Under the pieces are notes generated by a model. That model worked only from the letters and a program-made list of their open reading frames with translations, was not told the origin of the DNA and ran no database searches. Source: Chondrosia reniformis (Eukaryota; Porifera; Demospongiae; Chondrillida; Chondrillidae). From it: 64,000 bases of DNA. A program made the position numbers and the translations under genes. This document shows, one piece after another, positions 46,801-52,931 of the stretch. The DNA lies in assembly GCA_947172415.1 (NCBI GenBank), contig OX359194.1, positions 6,014,001-6,078,000 of the forward strand. Reading direction: 5' to 3'. The first letter of the stretch is position 1. Each line of letters begins with the position of its first letter.

Positions 46801-46966
46801 CTGTATATATACTGTTAATTGGGTAATGTACGTATATATGTACATACATTATAATATACAAAATTGAATGAATTAACTTGCACATTCTATTTTTCAGGTT
46901 CCGCAGTACCGTCCTAAACAAGCCTTGGCTATGTTTGAAAATTACATTAACAATAAGCCATACTAG
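22815..46966 (+). CDS. CTSA: Serine carboxypeptidase, cathepsin A family (S10)
   Basis: Fourteen exons: 22815-23002, 23072-23123, 23494-23564, 23661-23734, 24068-24218, 24351-24450, 24543-24641, 24926-24972, 25226-25342, 25525-25606, 25839-25957, 26071-26191, 26552-26689, 46898-46966 (TAG). All phases agree and give 475 residues, the normal family length of about 480. After a signal peptide come LPGWDGELPTRQYSGYI, the oxyanion-hole motif NGGPGCSS, EAPLGVGFSYSD, the catalytic Ser in GESYAG, NGCIGN, catalytic Asp in YNGDVDACV and catalytic His in GSGHM. The last exon supplies VPQYRPKQALAMFENYI, matching the family's C-terminus after the His. It is likely a lysosomal carboxypeptidase. Exon 10 ends before GTGAGT and exon 11 starts VRSAIHV, which restores the family sequence. 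The final intron is about 20.2 kb and holds the nested insertions listed below. Whether it is still spliced is untested, but the final exon is intact. Confidence 0.9.
23153..23335. repeat. 12-bp minisatellite in carboxypeptidase intron 2
   Basis: About 15 tandem copies of TACTTAACTGTC, with only two single-base variants (TATAC, ACTTTC). It lies just after the second exon donor. The repeating VYLT open frame across it is a by-product of the 12-bp period. Confidence 0.92.
23775..24015. repeat. Dispersed repeat (copy 2)
   Basis: Non-coding block in the carboxypeptidase intron before exon 5. Its second half matches 9130-9320 in the same orientation. Its first half (CCCAGAAACAGCACTGTCTG) matches 50265-50340 in the opposite orientation. 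It is interspersed-repeat material of unknown class. Confidence 0.6.
24711..24850. repeat. 62-bp tandem repeat in carboxypeptidase intron
   Basis: Slightly more than two copies of a roughly 62-bp unit containing TTAACCTATATGACACTTTG and GACTAAGATAAGACTTTGTC. It lies between exons 7 and 8. Confidence 0.85.
26811..27130. repeat. Direct repeat flanking the 19-kb insertion (left copy)
   Basis: A block of about 320 bp beginning AATGTGAGATGAGACATTTT and running through GGTAATTACTGGAAAATTGA to TTTTGAAGTGTAT is repeated in the same orientation at 46457-46775, with small substitutions and indels. Both copies lie in the last carboxypeptidase intron and bracket the inserted block. Confidence 0.88.
27131..27612. 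other. Insertion block, unassigned segment
   Basis: Non-coding sequence, moderately CpG-containing around 27280-27560. An open frame at 27080-27379 has no domain similarity. I recognise nothing further. Confidence 0.4.
27613..28220. mobile_element. TIR element of about 608 bp
   Basis: Inverted ends of about 48 bp: left AGAAACTATAGAAATGTTCT ... TGTAGGGATGGC (27613-27660) and right GCCATCCCTACACC ... GTAACTGTTTCT (28171-28220). Inside, a sub-terminal segment with ACACAGTGAAGCATTA and CTGTGCATGAATCATACAA is present twice in direct orientation (about 27673-27740 and 28093-28165). There is no transposase frame. The AGGGATGGCA word at the ends is shared with other fold-backs in this block (35037, 38777, 42272). 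Confidence 0.75.
28225..28385. repeat. AT-rich tandem repeat
   Basis: Three copies of ATACAGTACAAGTTACAATA (about 28227, 28303 and 28340), separated by TAATATA/AAATAAATAA low-complexity sequence. Confidence 0.75.
28640..28945 (+). repeat. Outer inverted repeat, left arm
   Basis: This arm of about 300 bp is the reverse complement, with moderate divergence, of 46180-46450. Shared words include AAGAAGATCATCC, AACGGCTATGACAAGTCGAC and GCGTCACCAACAC. The arms lie about 17 kb apart, and the right arm abuts the right direct repeat at 46457. They are candidate termini of a large composite element. Confidence 0.82.
28945..30004 (+). repeat. Inner inverted repeat, left arm
   Basis: This arm is the reverse complement of 35752-36595. 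It begins GCGAGTTGTAGCGAAGGTTA, passes TTCGTTTGGTCGACCGTATT and ends in the GGTCTCTAACCCTGTTGATT block. The arm is longer than its partner because a 190-bp segment is duplicated in tandem (29105-29484). Its outer end joins the outer inverted repeat without a gap. Confidence 0.85.
29105..29484. repeat. 190-bp tandem duplication with internal fold-back
   Basis: Two essentially identical 190-bp units (29105-29294 and 29295-29484). Each unit contains AAGCCTTGTTGAGCTTC near one end and its near-complement ATGTTCAACAAGGCTT at the other, so each can fold back. Between them is GATGAAGACTTCCGGGTTGA, a motif that recurs elsewhere in the window. The right inverted arm (36270-36420) has only one copy. 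Confidence 0.92.
29690..30342. repeat. Large near-perfect palindrome
   Basis: Arms of about 310 bp (29690-30004 and 30035-30342) are reverse complements with only a few differences, around a 30-bp spacer containing AAGGCCAAGGCCTTT. A third copy of the same sequence, oriented like the right arm, is at 35752-36070. The mirrored ORFs on the two strands are a consequence of the palindrome. Confidence 0.92.
30600..31790 (+). mobile_element. Broken LINE (APE-type non-LTR retrotransposon)
   Basis: An internally deleted, frame-shifted copy. At 30610 an ORF starts with a hydrophobic signal-like leader. In another frame at 30786-31313 a 2A-like GDIESNLGP is followed by the apurinic endonuclease start (INARSVMNKL, HHGGGVMLIVSD, GVFYNPPSSG). 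A second shift (31231 onward) carries the endonuclease LTGDFNLPRINW. The reverse transcriptase is missing: the sequence jumps to the typical ORF2 C-terminus (YFINAPFIWNKLSAYIVEAS, stop 31573-31575). The 3' end has ATTCA microsatellite repeats (about 31767-31785), as in CR1/L2-type elements. It cannot be active. Confidence 0.85.
31791..32842. other. Non-coding interval upstream of membrane-protein gene
   Basis: Contains a GT microsatellite at about 31979-32001 and AT-rich sequence. Several short open frames (60-70 codons) have no recognisable features. The last 80 bp before 32843 contain TATAAAAGGG (about 32754), a plausible TATA box for the downstream gene. Confidence 0.45.
32843..34480 (+). 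CDS. Intronless multi-pass membrane protein with QQG(V/I)EG repeats
   Basis: A single uninterrupted frame of 545 codons from the first ATG. The family is not recognised. About seven hydrophobic segments are visible: residues about 19-39, 47-75 and 148-172, then four after the repeat region (about 375-394, 423-450, 462-482 and 500-530). The centre (about residues 188-332) is a run of roughly 24 hexapeptides QQGVEG/QQGIEG encoded by an 18-bp VNTR (33405-33838), followed by an Asn/Gly-rich stretch and a Cys-rich segment (CSCPLRFCPLCSCCLCSC). The tail ends in basic RNRRRRQ. The gene is intact despite lying among broken transposon sequence, and a TATAAAA lies about 90 bp upstream, so it may be expressed. 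It sits between the long inverted repeat arms and could be cargo or an intron-nested gene. No function is assigned. Confidence 0.7.
   Translation: MTDYYPSSPHIRKSAVRIKPLLVLALLINTFATCVGIAFRKVSINDSLIIYWLFLAVYLTVGFSLIIVMLCVSIKQNASCSCQCISFKMTCHIWQVILKDGLPPFLSYLAGAFYYSADNFPLLFGANFDNDPVGVLLANDLRSLLSAVAVVLSLCAYLVYYLINDIHHDHQSDRSTASNNGQGIHNEGQQGIEGQHHQQGVEGQLGVEGQQGVEGQQGIEGQQGVEGQQGVEGQQGVEGQQGVEDQQGIEGQQGVEGQQGVEGQQGVEDQQGVEGQQGVEGQQGIEGQQGIEGQQGIEGQQGIEGQQGIEGQQGVEGQQGIEGQQGIEGQQGNNNGCQGNKDGQKDNNNDLEICSCPLRFCPLCSCCLCSCRHVRQLNLPLQGLYSLLAVIPVIESFYNSVIDELTHHNNTLKNQETNCPEATKVEAYSIFAIIGYIWIIVVVITAIYTVYSSYISAGKIYGHTLYFILYMSLIFVFPVHLFVNTGWPWICTIPRKDSMGLYIGRICCLTFAMFFFGIIVFILIWNYFKCICIRNRRRRQYLRFL
33097..33142. 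repeat. Perfect 46-bp palindrome inside coding sequence
   Basis: ATCCTTCAAAATGACTTGCC is followed by ATATAT and the exact reverse complement. It lies inside the membrane-protein frame (around residues 86-100) and keeps the frame open. Confidence 0.95.
33405..33838. repeat. 18-bp coding VNTR
   Basis: About 24 tandem copies of GGTCAGCAGGGTGTGGAA or GGTCAGCAGGGTATCGAA, with occasional GATCAG variants. The unit is a multiple of 3, so the membrane-protein frame is preserved and copy number could vary without breaking it. The opposite strand and another frame are open for the same reason. Confidence 0.95.
34481..35751. other. Interval downstream of membrane-protein gene
   Basis: Contains the fold-back at 34930-35160 and a CpG-richer block at 35440-35740. 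No coding region is recognised in this interval. Confidence 0.4.
34930..35160. mobile_element. Fold-back element (family member 1)
   Basis: The left arm AAACAAGACAGTGATCATAT ... ACATACTGAAACTTAACTAT is mirrored by ATAGTTAAGTTTCAGTATG ... ACTGTCTTGTTTC. The loop carries GAAGTAGGGATGATGCACCC. The same layout and words are seen at 38748-39110, and a decayed version at about 42270-42720. Confidence 0.78.
35752..36595 (-). repeat. Inner inverted repeat, right arm
   Basis: Reverse complement of 28945-30004. It begins AAAGGCCTTGGCCTTTTATG and ends CCTTCGCTACAACTCGC, where similarity stops sharply. With the left arm it encloses the palindrome, the broken LINE and the membrane-protein gene. Confidence 0.85.
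36596..39303. other. Insertion block, mostly unassigned
   Basis: Contains the left arm of a third inverted pair (36884-36922), a short palindrome GCATGCCTACAGTCTGTAGG at about 37299, and the fold-back at 38748-39110. I recognise no gene in the rest, which is AT-rich. Confidence 0.4.
38748..39110. mobile_element. Fold-back element (family member 2)
   Basis: Arms of about 170 bp are nearly perfect inverted copies: CATTTACAAAAATGATGTTA ... CACTTCTGTGTTTGGGCGCA on the left, mirrored on the right to AACATCATTTTTGTAAATG. The loop is only about 10-20 bp. The high arm identity suggests a recent insertion. Non-coding. Confidence 0.88.
41365..41392. repeat. Short perfect hairpin
   Basis: TACTGGTAGTTTT is followed by AA and its exact complement AAAACTACCAGTA. 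Lies within the primase-like pseudogene's long intron-like stretch. Confidence 0.85.
41834..41973. repeat. Inverted repeat of about 51-bp arms
   Basis: CCTGGGCATTTACATTTCCA ... GGTACATCTGTACATGT (41834-41884) is mirrored by ACATGTACAGATGTACC ... CAAATGCCCAGG (41923-41973) with few mismatches. A 38-bp spacer separates the arms. It is likely another fold-back element. Confidence 0.85.
42260..42720. mobile_element. Decayed fold-back element (family member 3)
   Basis: The AAGTAGGGATAGCACAAAAA start, CACTTCTGTGCATGTTTAGG and GCGCCCTGG loop words match the two better-preserved family members at 34930 and 38748, but the arms no longer pair well. It lies in the pseudogene's intron-like region. Confidence 0.5.
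44578..45737. repeat. 159-bp satellite, seven copies
   Basis: Seven head-to-tail copies (TAGCCTGACC at 44681, 44840, 45003, 45162, 45321, 45480, 45643). The unit is 159 bp; two copies are 163 bp because of a 4-bp CTAG/TAGC insertion. Each unit contains a hairpin, ACCTGTCG ... CGACAGGT, and ACAATTTTATTGTA. 159 is divisible by 3, so the minus strand reads as repeated 53-residue Cys-containing peptides until a 163-bp unit shifts the frame. I treat these ORFs as by-products. Confidence 0.92.
45860..45892. repeat. G6/C6 hairpin
   Basis: TATGGGGGGCTAAACCCCCC followed by ATACCCCCCATG forms a short stem with a TAAA loop, or alternatively a slipped stem using the second C run. Non-coding, just beyond the satellite. 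Confidence 0.75.
46180..46450 (-). repeat. Outer inverted repeat, right arm
   Basis: Reverse complement of 28640-28945 (see that entry). It ends at CATTTGCCG, immediately before the right direct-repeat copy. Confidence 0.82.
46457..46775. repeat. Direct repeat flanking the insertion (right copy)
   Basis: Same orientation as 26811-27130, diverged by small substitutions and indels. It lies only about 120 bp before the last carboxypeptidase exon. Confidence 0.88.
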
Positions 46967-47348
46967 TTCTCATAGCTTGGCATGCATGCACAATTTATGG
47001 TTAAATGTGCATATGTGCAGTGTGAAGATTAGCAATAGTATATGCAATGTAATTAACTTGTACTAATCTAAAAGTGATCAATTGCATGATCATGGTGTAT
47101 TATACAGTTTATATACATTACTCATATGTATCTGACTGAAGGGTCAAACCATCCAACAAGATCTAGAAGCTCAAACCAAAATATGTCTAGAAAAACATCG
47201 TATAATATCCATTATCAGCTAACATTATCCAATAGATCTGTTATACGTATCTATCTATCTACATAAATACAGTTTCATATAACACAACAATCAATAAAAA
47301 TGAATACTGCTCATTTGATCAGGGTAAAAATTAAAAGATAAACGTACG
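46967..47348. other. Convergent 3' flanks
   Basis: The interval between the carboxypeptidase stop and the stop of the minus-strand JmjC-type gene holds AT-rich sequence with an AATAAA at about 47293. No gene is seen. Confidence 0.5.
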
Positions 47349-49640
47349 TTAAATGGAGAATTCTGAAGCTCCATGGATAAACTCCTGGTTAACACCTATG
47401 CTCTCCCTCAAATTAATATATGCCTGGGACCATAGCTCTGGAAGGTACAAGAGATCCCCAGCCCTCTGTACACACTCCAGAGCAGGTTCTTCATTGCCAT
47501 ACTCTCCCTTCCACCACTCCCACACTGGCATCGATGTGAAGTAGGCTCTAGGGGGTGGAAGGAGAAACCAATGTCTCCTGCCGTATACCAAAAGATCCCA
47601 AGCATTCTTTCCATACTTCATATTTGAACCGCTCAGTGTTGGGCCAAGTTCTAACATTCTCCAGCTGCCTTTGTCATTAATGTAAGTAAGTTCACTGTTC
47701 ACCACAGCAGGTCGGTGGAAGTCAGCAAACAGAGGGGACTGTAAATTCCCAGGTCCTTCTGTTTCCACCCAGTACATGGTAGTATATGATGCATCTAATA
47801 GATAATCTTGATTCGAGTCCTTTGTAAACCTTTTTGTACTCTGCAGTCTTTTCATGGCCAAGAGAAATTGCTTTACTGAGTGGTACTCTTCTTGTCTACC
47901 CCATGGCTTTGCTACAGGAATATCTGAAACTGACATTTCTAAATTCCCAAATTTGGCTTCAAATGTAGATCGTTCCAAATTAGAAAGAAAGGTATTCATA
48001 GCCGTAGTGTTCCAAGCATTTCGGATTAATACAGGCTTTTGGATGACTAGATATTCATAGAGAAACCTTTCGGCTGGGAGGTCCACTACAACATCAATAT
48101 CACAACCCTCCTTTACCAGAGTGTCTGGTAATGAAACATGACTAGAATACCAGCCACCATTACCTAATGTAATACCCTGATGGTACTGGGGTTTCTTGGG
48201 ACAATTTGGGGGTAAATCGAGGCCCACGTATTCCACTAGTGGTCTGGTACTCCACTGCCCTTGTAAACAAGCAATATCTACGGGTGTCCTATTAAAGAAG
48301 TCCCTATCATCAAAATTAATACCAGCTTCTAATAGTACTGGAATCAGATTGTAGTTACCGTTCATTGCAATTAAATGGAAAGCATTTTGTTTCAATTCTG
48401 TCTTCATAAACTGATCTGCTGTGAGCCTTAGCATTTCTTCAACCAGCCTACCACTTCCAAGTAACACAGACTGCAAGAAAGGAGTCCAACCAAATATGTT
48501 GGAAGCATAGATAAGACCATCCTTTTCCACTAACCTCTCTACCACATTATGATGGAGTGTACAGGAAGCAAACACATTTACAACATTGCGAAGGCGGAGC
48601 ACATAAAATGAATCATCAAAGAGCATACCCTCATCTTCCATTATGTTACATCTGCTCATAATCACTTGCCATACATTATGTTTATTCACAGCTAGACTTT
48701 GTGTCATAGCTATCACATGCATAGGAAAGCCGGATGCAAAGAGTCGAACAGAATTAGCTAAAACTACCTTTTCAGCCTCTACTCTATTTCCCATTCCTTC
48801 AAACACAAAGATGCTAACCATGCTTGAAAGAACCTGCTCTACAGATCTATATACCTCACCCAAACCTAAGGCAAAGTGACTGTATTTCCTCAAAATTCTA
48901 ATGTCTTCCGCTGTCCCTGTGAGTACGCCTACAGTCAATCTATACATGTGCTCTGACTTCACTATCTCTTGGTTGTCCATGTAACACTCCTGTAACGTAA
49001 GCAATATATCAGTGATGTGTACATCAACATCAGAAAGAAATTTCCACTTGTCTTGGGGACCTTCAATAATCGATTCCACTAATGCATGCCAACTATCTAG
49101 GTGTAGTTTTAATTCGAGAAAGAGTTCTAAAATAAGGATACATTCATGTGAGTTACTAGCTTCGGCCATTCTTTGTGCAAAATTAATGGCTACACCAGAA
49201 TCACGGTGCAGCTTGACAGCTGAAATCATCATGCGCGCCACCTCGCGCGTGTGGTACAGCGCCAGCGGCAGGTCCAACAACACCGTACCCGAGGAATCCC
49301 CGAGGGGGTCTTCAGCGATACATACCGCATACAATTTGCTCACTGTATCAGTGCTACTTCCAACTTCCTTTGCGATGTCTTTGAGAGCGTCACAAGAATC
49401 GCCTTCATTTTTGGAAGGTTCTGCTGTAGATGTTTCCGAGACCCGTTTTGGTTTCTTTGGACCCAGTTTGTCGTAGCTACCAGATGACGAATAGATTACG
49501 TAAAGAGACAGCACAAATATAATCAATAATAATAACAAAACGATAATGTTCGCCCGAGACGTTCCCTCTTCTTTCCTCTCGATGGCTTGCTTAGGTACCT
49601 GCGGAGATTTCCAATGCAAAGGTTGTTTTCTCTGCTTCAT
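47349..49640 (-). CDS. Type II membrane ankyrin/JmjC-cupin protein, metal site degenerate
   Basis: Intronless frame of 763 codons. The N-terminus is basic and followed by a TM helix (about residues 31-48, IIVLLLLLIIFVLSLYVIY), suggesting a type II orientation. A helical region follows, then ankyrin-like repeats (about 385-470: NIFGWTPFLQSVLLGSGR, KQNAFHLIAMNGNYNLIPVL, NRTPVDIACLQG). The C-terminal about 210 residues are a JmjC/cupin_8-type domain: VIQKPVLIRNAW, YWVETEGPGNLQSPLFADF, LVYGRRHWFLLPPP, RAGDLLYLPELWSQAYIN. Active members of this family bind Fe(II) through HxD/E...H. Here the expected positions (SNMKYGKNAW; LWSQAYIN) have no His, so the domain is probably not an oxygenase. It resembles JMJD8/HIF1AN-type folds. 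It is head to head with the peroxidase gene, start codons 58 bp apart. Confidence 0.82.
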   Translation of the reverse strand: MKQRKQPLHWKSPQVPKQAIERKEEGTSRANIIVLLLLLIIFVLSLYVIYSSSGSYDKLGPKKPKRVSETSTAEPSKNEGDSCDALKDIAKEVGSSTDTVSKLYAVCIAEDPLGDSSGTVLLDLPLALYHTREVARMMISAVKLHRDSGVAINFAQRMAEASNSHECILILELFLELKLHLDSWHALVESIIEGPQDKWKFLSDVDVHITDILLTLQECYMDNQEIVKSEHMYRLTVGVLTGTAEDIRILRKYSHFALGLGEVYRSVEQVLSSMVSIFVFEGMGNRVEAEKVVLANSVRLFASGFPMHVIAMTQSLAVNKHNVWQVIMSRCNIMEDEGMLFDDSFYVLRLRNVVNVFASCTLHHNVVERLVEKDGLIYASNIFGWTPFLQSVLLGSGRLVEEMLRLTADQFMKTELKQNAFHLIAMNGNYNLIPVLLEAGINFDDRDFFNRTPVDIACLQGQWSTRPLVEYVGLDLPPNCPKKPQYHQGITLGNGGWYSSHVSLPDTLVKEGCDIDVVVDLPAERFLYEYLVIQKPVLIRNAWNTTAMNTFLSNLERSTFEAKFGNLEMSVSDIPVAKPWGRQEEYHSVKQFLLAMKRLQSTKRFTKDSNQDYLLDASYTTMYWVETEGPGNLQSPLFADFHRPAVVNSELTYINDKGSWRMLELGPTLSGSNMKYGKNAWDLLVYGRRHWFLLPPPRAYFTSMPVWEWWKGEYGNEEPALECVQRAGDLLYLPELWSQAYINLRESIGVNQEFIHGASEFSI

Positions 49641-49698
49641 TTTGAGAGTGGATTATATATGCGGCCAATAAACCGTATAAATTTTGTATTGTAGAAAC
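49641..49698. promoter_or_regulatory. 58-bp bidirectional promoter interval
   Basis: The start codons of the JmjC-type gene (-) and the peroxidase gene (+) are separated by only 58 bp, so transcription of at least one must start here or within the partner's 5' region. No TATA box is assigned with confidence. Confidence 0.55.
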
Positions 49699-50896
49699 AT
49701 GGCCGTATTCACTGGACTACTAGTCTTGACGTTGGTCATATCCGCAAGTGCTGAAGGAGCTAAGAATGTGTATTCTTTTACTGTAAAGGACATTGAAGGT
49801 AAAGATGTCAGACTGGAAGAATACAATAGTAAGGTAGGCAATTTCCCTAATTTTTCCTTTGGCTAGCTGTTCAATTCTTAATTAATGTAAAAGTTTTTAG
49901 GAATTACAGACTTTGTACCGATGGAACCTCTACAGCGAATACACGTACATCCAATACTCACTGTAATTTCAGTATTATTCTATATGCACATCTATATTGT
50001 CCAATGAATTTTCAATTTATGTTGTAACTGTAGATGTAATTCTCCCCTCACCTTTACATTATATGATAAACACTGCTTAGGTGCTTTGGTATTTCACCCT
50101 CTTACACCATTTTCTTTGCATCACCTTATATACACTACTCATGAAAATCTAATCTACCATTTTTCCTACATGTTATGCCTACTTTGTAAAAAAGCCTATT
50201 AGGGGAACCTGGAGAGCTTTGGATAAAGATATAGAAGTTTTTTCTCTCTGTCTTCCTTCTGCTCCACTGGGCCAGACAGCTGTTTCTGGGAATTCCACCC
50301 TTCATCAGTGACTCTGGGAATCTTTGAGTCTTTTTAGGAGTATGTACGTACACTGTATATATGTGTGTGTGTGTGCGTGTGCGTGTGCGTGTGCGTGTGC
50401 GTGTACTTCAGCCATTTGTTCCATTTTATTGTCCCATATAAACCACTTTATTCTGCTATATTGTCCCATCTAAACACATCTGTAGGTTCTGCTAATTGTC
50501 AATGTAGCCTGCCTCTGCGGTTACACAGACACCAACTACAGAGAACTCAAATGGCTGCAAGAACACTACGGACCAAAGGGGTTTTCAGTGCTGGCTTTTC
50601 CCTGCAACCAGTTTGGCTCTCAAGAACCTTGGCCTGAGCCCCACATCCAAGAATGGGTCAAAGAGAACTACGACATTAACTTCCCCATGTTTTCAAAAGT
50701 GACTGTGTTTGGCAATGATGCCACACCCCTCTATAGTTACCTTTCGGAAACTTTGGGGAAAGTACCCACATGGAACTTTGCCAAGTTTATCATTGACAGA
50801 AATGGGATACCTGTGAAATTTTTCTCTACCAAGTCAAAATTTGAGGATGTGAATAGCTACTTGGAAGCAATGCTTATGGAAAGAACAGAGCTGTAG
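49699..50896 (+). CDS. GPX7/8-like glutathione peroxidase family protein
   Basis: Two exons: 49699-49833 and 50486-50896 (TAG), giving 181 residues. The signal peptide is followed by VYSFTVKDIEGKDVRLEEYN. Exon 2 has the peroxidatic loop LLIVNVACLCGYTDTNYREL, the FPCNQFGSQEP motif, FPMFSKVTVFG and VPTWNFAKFIIDRNG. The catalytic residue is Cys, not selenocysteine (no in-frame TGA), and an additional Cys lies two residues before it (ACLCG). The family reduces hydroperoxides. GPX7/8 act in the endoplasmic reticulum with protein disulfide isomerases and lack the oligomerisation loop, as here. The last four residues RTEL resemble a KDEL-type retrieval signal. The intron contains dispersed repeat material and a GT-rich microsatellite. 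Confidence 0.9.
50210..50340. repeat. Dispersed repeat (inverted copy)
   Basis: Reads CACTGGGCCAGACAGCTGTT then CCACCCTTCATCAGTGACTC. It is the inverted counterpart of 23815-23895 and lies in the peroxidase intron. Confidence 0.6.
50360..50405. repeat. GT / GCGTGT microsatellite
   Basis: TGTGTGTGTGTG followed by several TGCGTG units, in the peroxidase intron. Confidence 0.9.
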
Positions 50897-51650
50897 ATAC
50901 TAAGGACATATTGACTGAGATGAAATACCAAGCCTACATTCTTATCCACAGGTAGTTTGCTTTACAGTATCAGAAATATATTGCAATACAATCTATAGGT
51001 GTTTTTTTTTTCTAAATATTGTAATATTTAAAACATTCTGAGTGGTTGTGTATTATCTAAGTACAGTATGAAATGGCGGAATAAGGTGTCTATTAAAAAG
51101 AACAAAGGAGACACAATCCATCAGTTGCTGATGATGACCCTCAGGGTCGAAATGTTCGGCCAAAAGATAATACAAAAACTATGTCTTTAAATGTTCAACA
51201 AGTTGAAAGATGTTCCATTCAAAAGATAAGTAGAGTATAATTCCTTTCTTCTTTAGTTACCAAGACTTCTAAGGTATACTATACACTAATTGTCATCGAA
51301 TAACTATGTATATTAAAGGATGTTACTAATATGAATAGTAATTATAATCATTCTCAAACATCATGAAAAGGGCAGAAATACAGCAATTGCTGGAATCCAA
51401 CCAAGTATAGCTGATTATGACCACTAATGCTCTGCCACTGAGCTACTAAGCTACACAATACCAACCACAGAGTAATTAATCTTCATTCACTAAATGGTGC
51501 TTTTCATCTGTATATGAATGAGCTGATAATAAAGACCCAATTCCTCCTCATTTACCAAGTCACCAATCTGGATTGTGAGGGTGTCGTTACGAAAAGTACA
51601 TATATTAGCAATAAAAACTATTACAATCATTAAAAACAACTATATCAACC
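50897..51650. other. Convergent intergenic interval
   Basis: Contains a GATGATGACCCTCAGGGTCG motif (51129-51160) related to others in the window and an inverted tRNA-like SINE fragment (51381-51460). No gene is seen. Confidence 0.5.
51381..51460 (-). repeat. tRNA-derived SINE-like sequence
   Basis: On the minus strand an A box (TAGCTCAGTGGCAGAGC) is followed by a B box (GGTTGGATTCCA). Acceptor arms do not pair. It is the counterpart of 21255-21325, with a shared upstream ATTACTCTGTGG-like flank. Confidence 0.6.
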
Positions 51651-52663
51651 TCATCTAATGAGTTCCTTGTATTCATCCTGGTCCCAATCATCATGGTCGG
51701 CTTCTTCGTCCTCAACAAATACAGGTGCACTCTCCATTCTCTTCTTCCTCAACTTTTCCAGTCTCTCCTCCTCAGTAAGGCTCTCCGGGTCAATGGGAAG
51801 GGTGATAATATTGTACGGATAATTAGTCCTGATGTAGTAAGAAGATCCATCTGGTTCCACCAAAAGAGTTTTGTAGACACGAGGGTACATTCTCTTAGTA
51901 TTGACTTGTGGGAGAGGTTTACCATCCGGGCCAATGCCAGTCCTGAGTGGTAGGATTAGTAGATAACAATCCATGGTTACCCTACTAAATACTAGCCACT
52001 GCATACAGTACAGTACATGTCAGAATATTGCCACATACACCAGAACTATAGTACTTTAAAGTTTACAGCTGCCATTTTGTCTATACATTATATTGTTTGG
52101 TCAAAGCTGAAAGAAACCCTGATGGGTCTCTAATAGTGTAACACTATTCATATCTGGTTACTATGGATGAATTAAAAGTTATAATTATGATGGCTTGGGT
52201 TGCATTACCAGTCATATTAGTAATGGTAAACTACGGGCTGGGAGATCCATGGCATGGTGAATTAGAGCACTTACTTTTCCATTCTCTTTATTGCTTTATT
52301 TGTGCTCTTGATGGATTTACTATTACTAGAGAACCATCGACCAAAACAAACCTTAAAAAACAGAAACAGCACAACATTGAATGGAAAGCTCAAGTGTAAG
52401 GAAAAACAAAGATGTTTTACAAACCAATGTTTAGAAGAAAACTTACATATTGCCTCCTCCAGAGGCACGAAGAAGGCGGAGGAATGTTTAGAGTAGGACA
52501 AAGCACGTTGTGCTGGGGAACATAGGCACTGGAGGAAAGTGCACACTTGACAACTGGTACTATTCCCAATACATAACGCCGTTTTCGTATTATCCTAAAT
52601 AAAAAGATCTGAATAAAGACATTCTCATGTTTTGTTAACGTATACACTCTACCTTGCCGCCAT
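51651..52663 (-). CDS. MRPL55: Mitochondrial ribosomal protein L55-like
   Basis: The C-terminal exon is secure: it ends at 51651 (TGA) and extends to 51942 or 51998. It encodes RMYPRVYKTLLVEPDGSSYY, YNIITLPIDPESLTEEERLE and KLRKKRMES, then an acidic tail (DEEADHDDWDQDEY). This matches the mL55 core (YPVLLV-DGS-I, MPIDL-LSPEER-LRKR). A likely N-terminus is 52663-52653 (ATGGCGGCAAG) joined to 52594-52447 (IIRKRRYVLGIVPVVKCALS), consistent with a mitochondrial presequence. The junction to the last exon keeps frame only with the acceptor just above 51998, which adds WLVFSRVTMDCYLL, so the middle of the model is tentative. The product is a subunit of the large mitochondrial ribosome. The acidic C-terminus is unlike the human protein. 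Confidence 0.72.
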
Positions 52664-52931
52664 TTTTGGACGACTCAACTGCTGGGGCCGGTTAATCACA
52701 TGATGTGCATAGACCATAGGTTACGTAAGTATAGATAGTCTATGCATAGACCATGAAAATTAGTATGATAGTTTATACTACAAATCGATAGACTATTAGA
52801 ATATTGTCACGGTAGGAATATTAATCAATGTTGTCAAATATCGAACTACAAAAAAGGGTCCAGTAATTTGAATGCCTGTGTCTTCGAACCACACTCCTAT
52901 CAATGTCATGTGATCTATTCTAGTAGAAAAT
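52664..52931. promoter_or_regulatory. Bidirectional promoter interval MRPL55-like / cystinosin
   Basis: 268 bp separate the two divergent start codons. It contains TATGCATAGACCAT, repeated imperfectly and in inverse form (52705-52755). No core element is assigned. Confidence 0.5.

Noticed and set aside
52163-52399. 78-codon ORF with a hydrophobic start
   Set aside because: It overlaps the intron and exon region of the minus-strand MRPL55-like gene and has no similarity or splice support.
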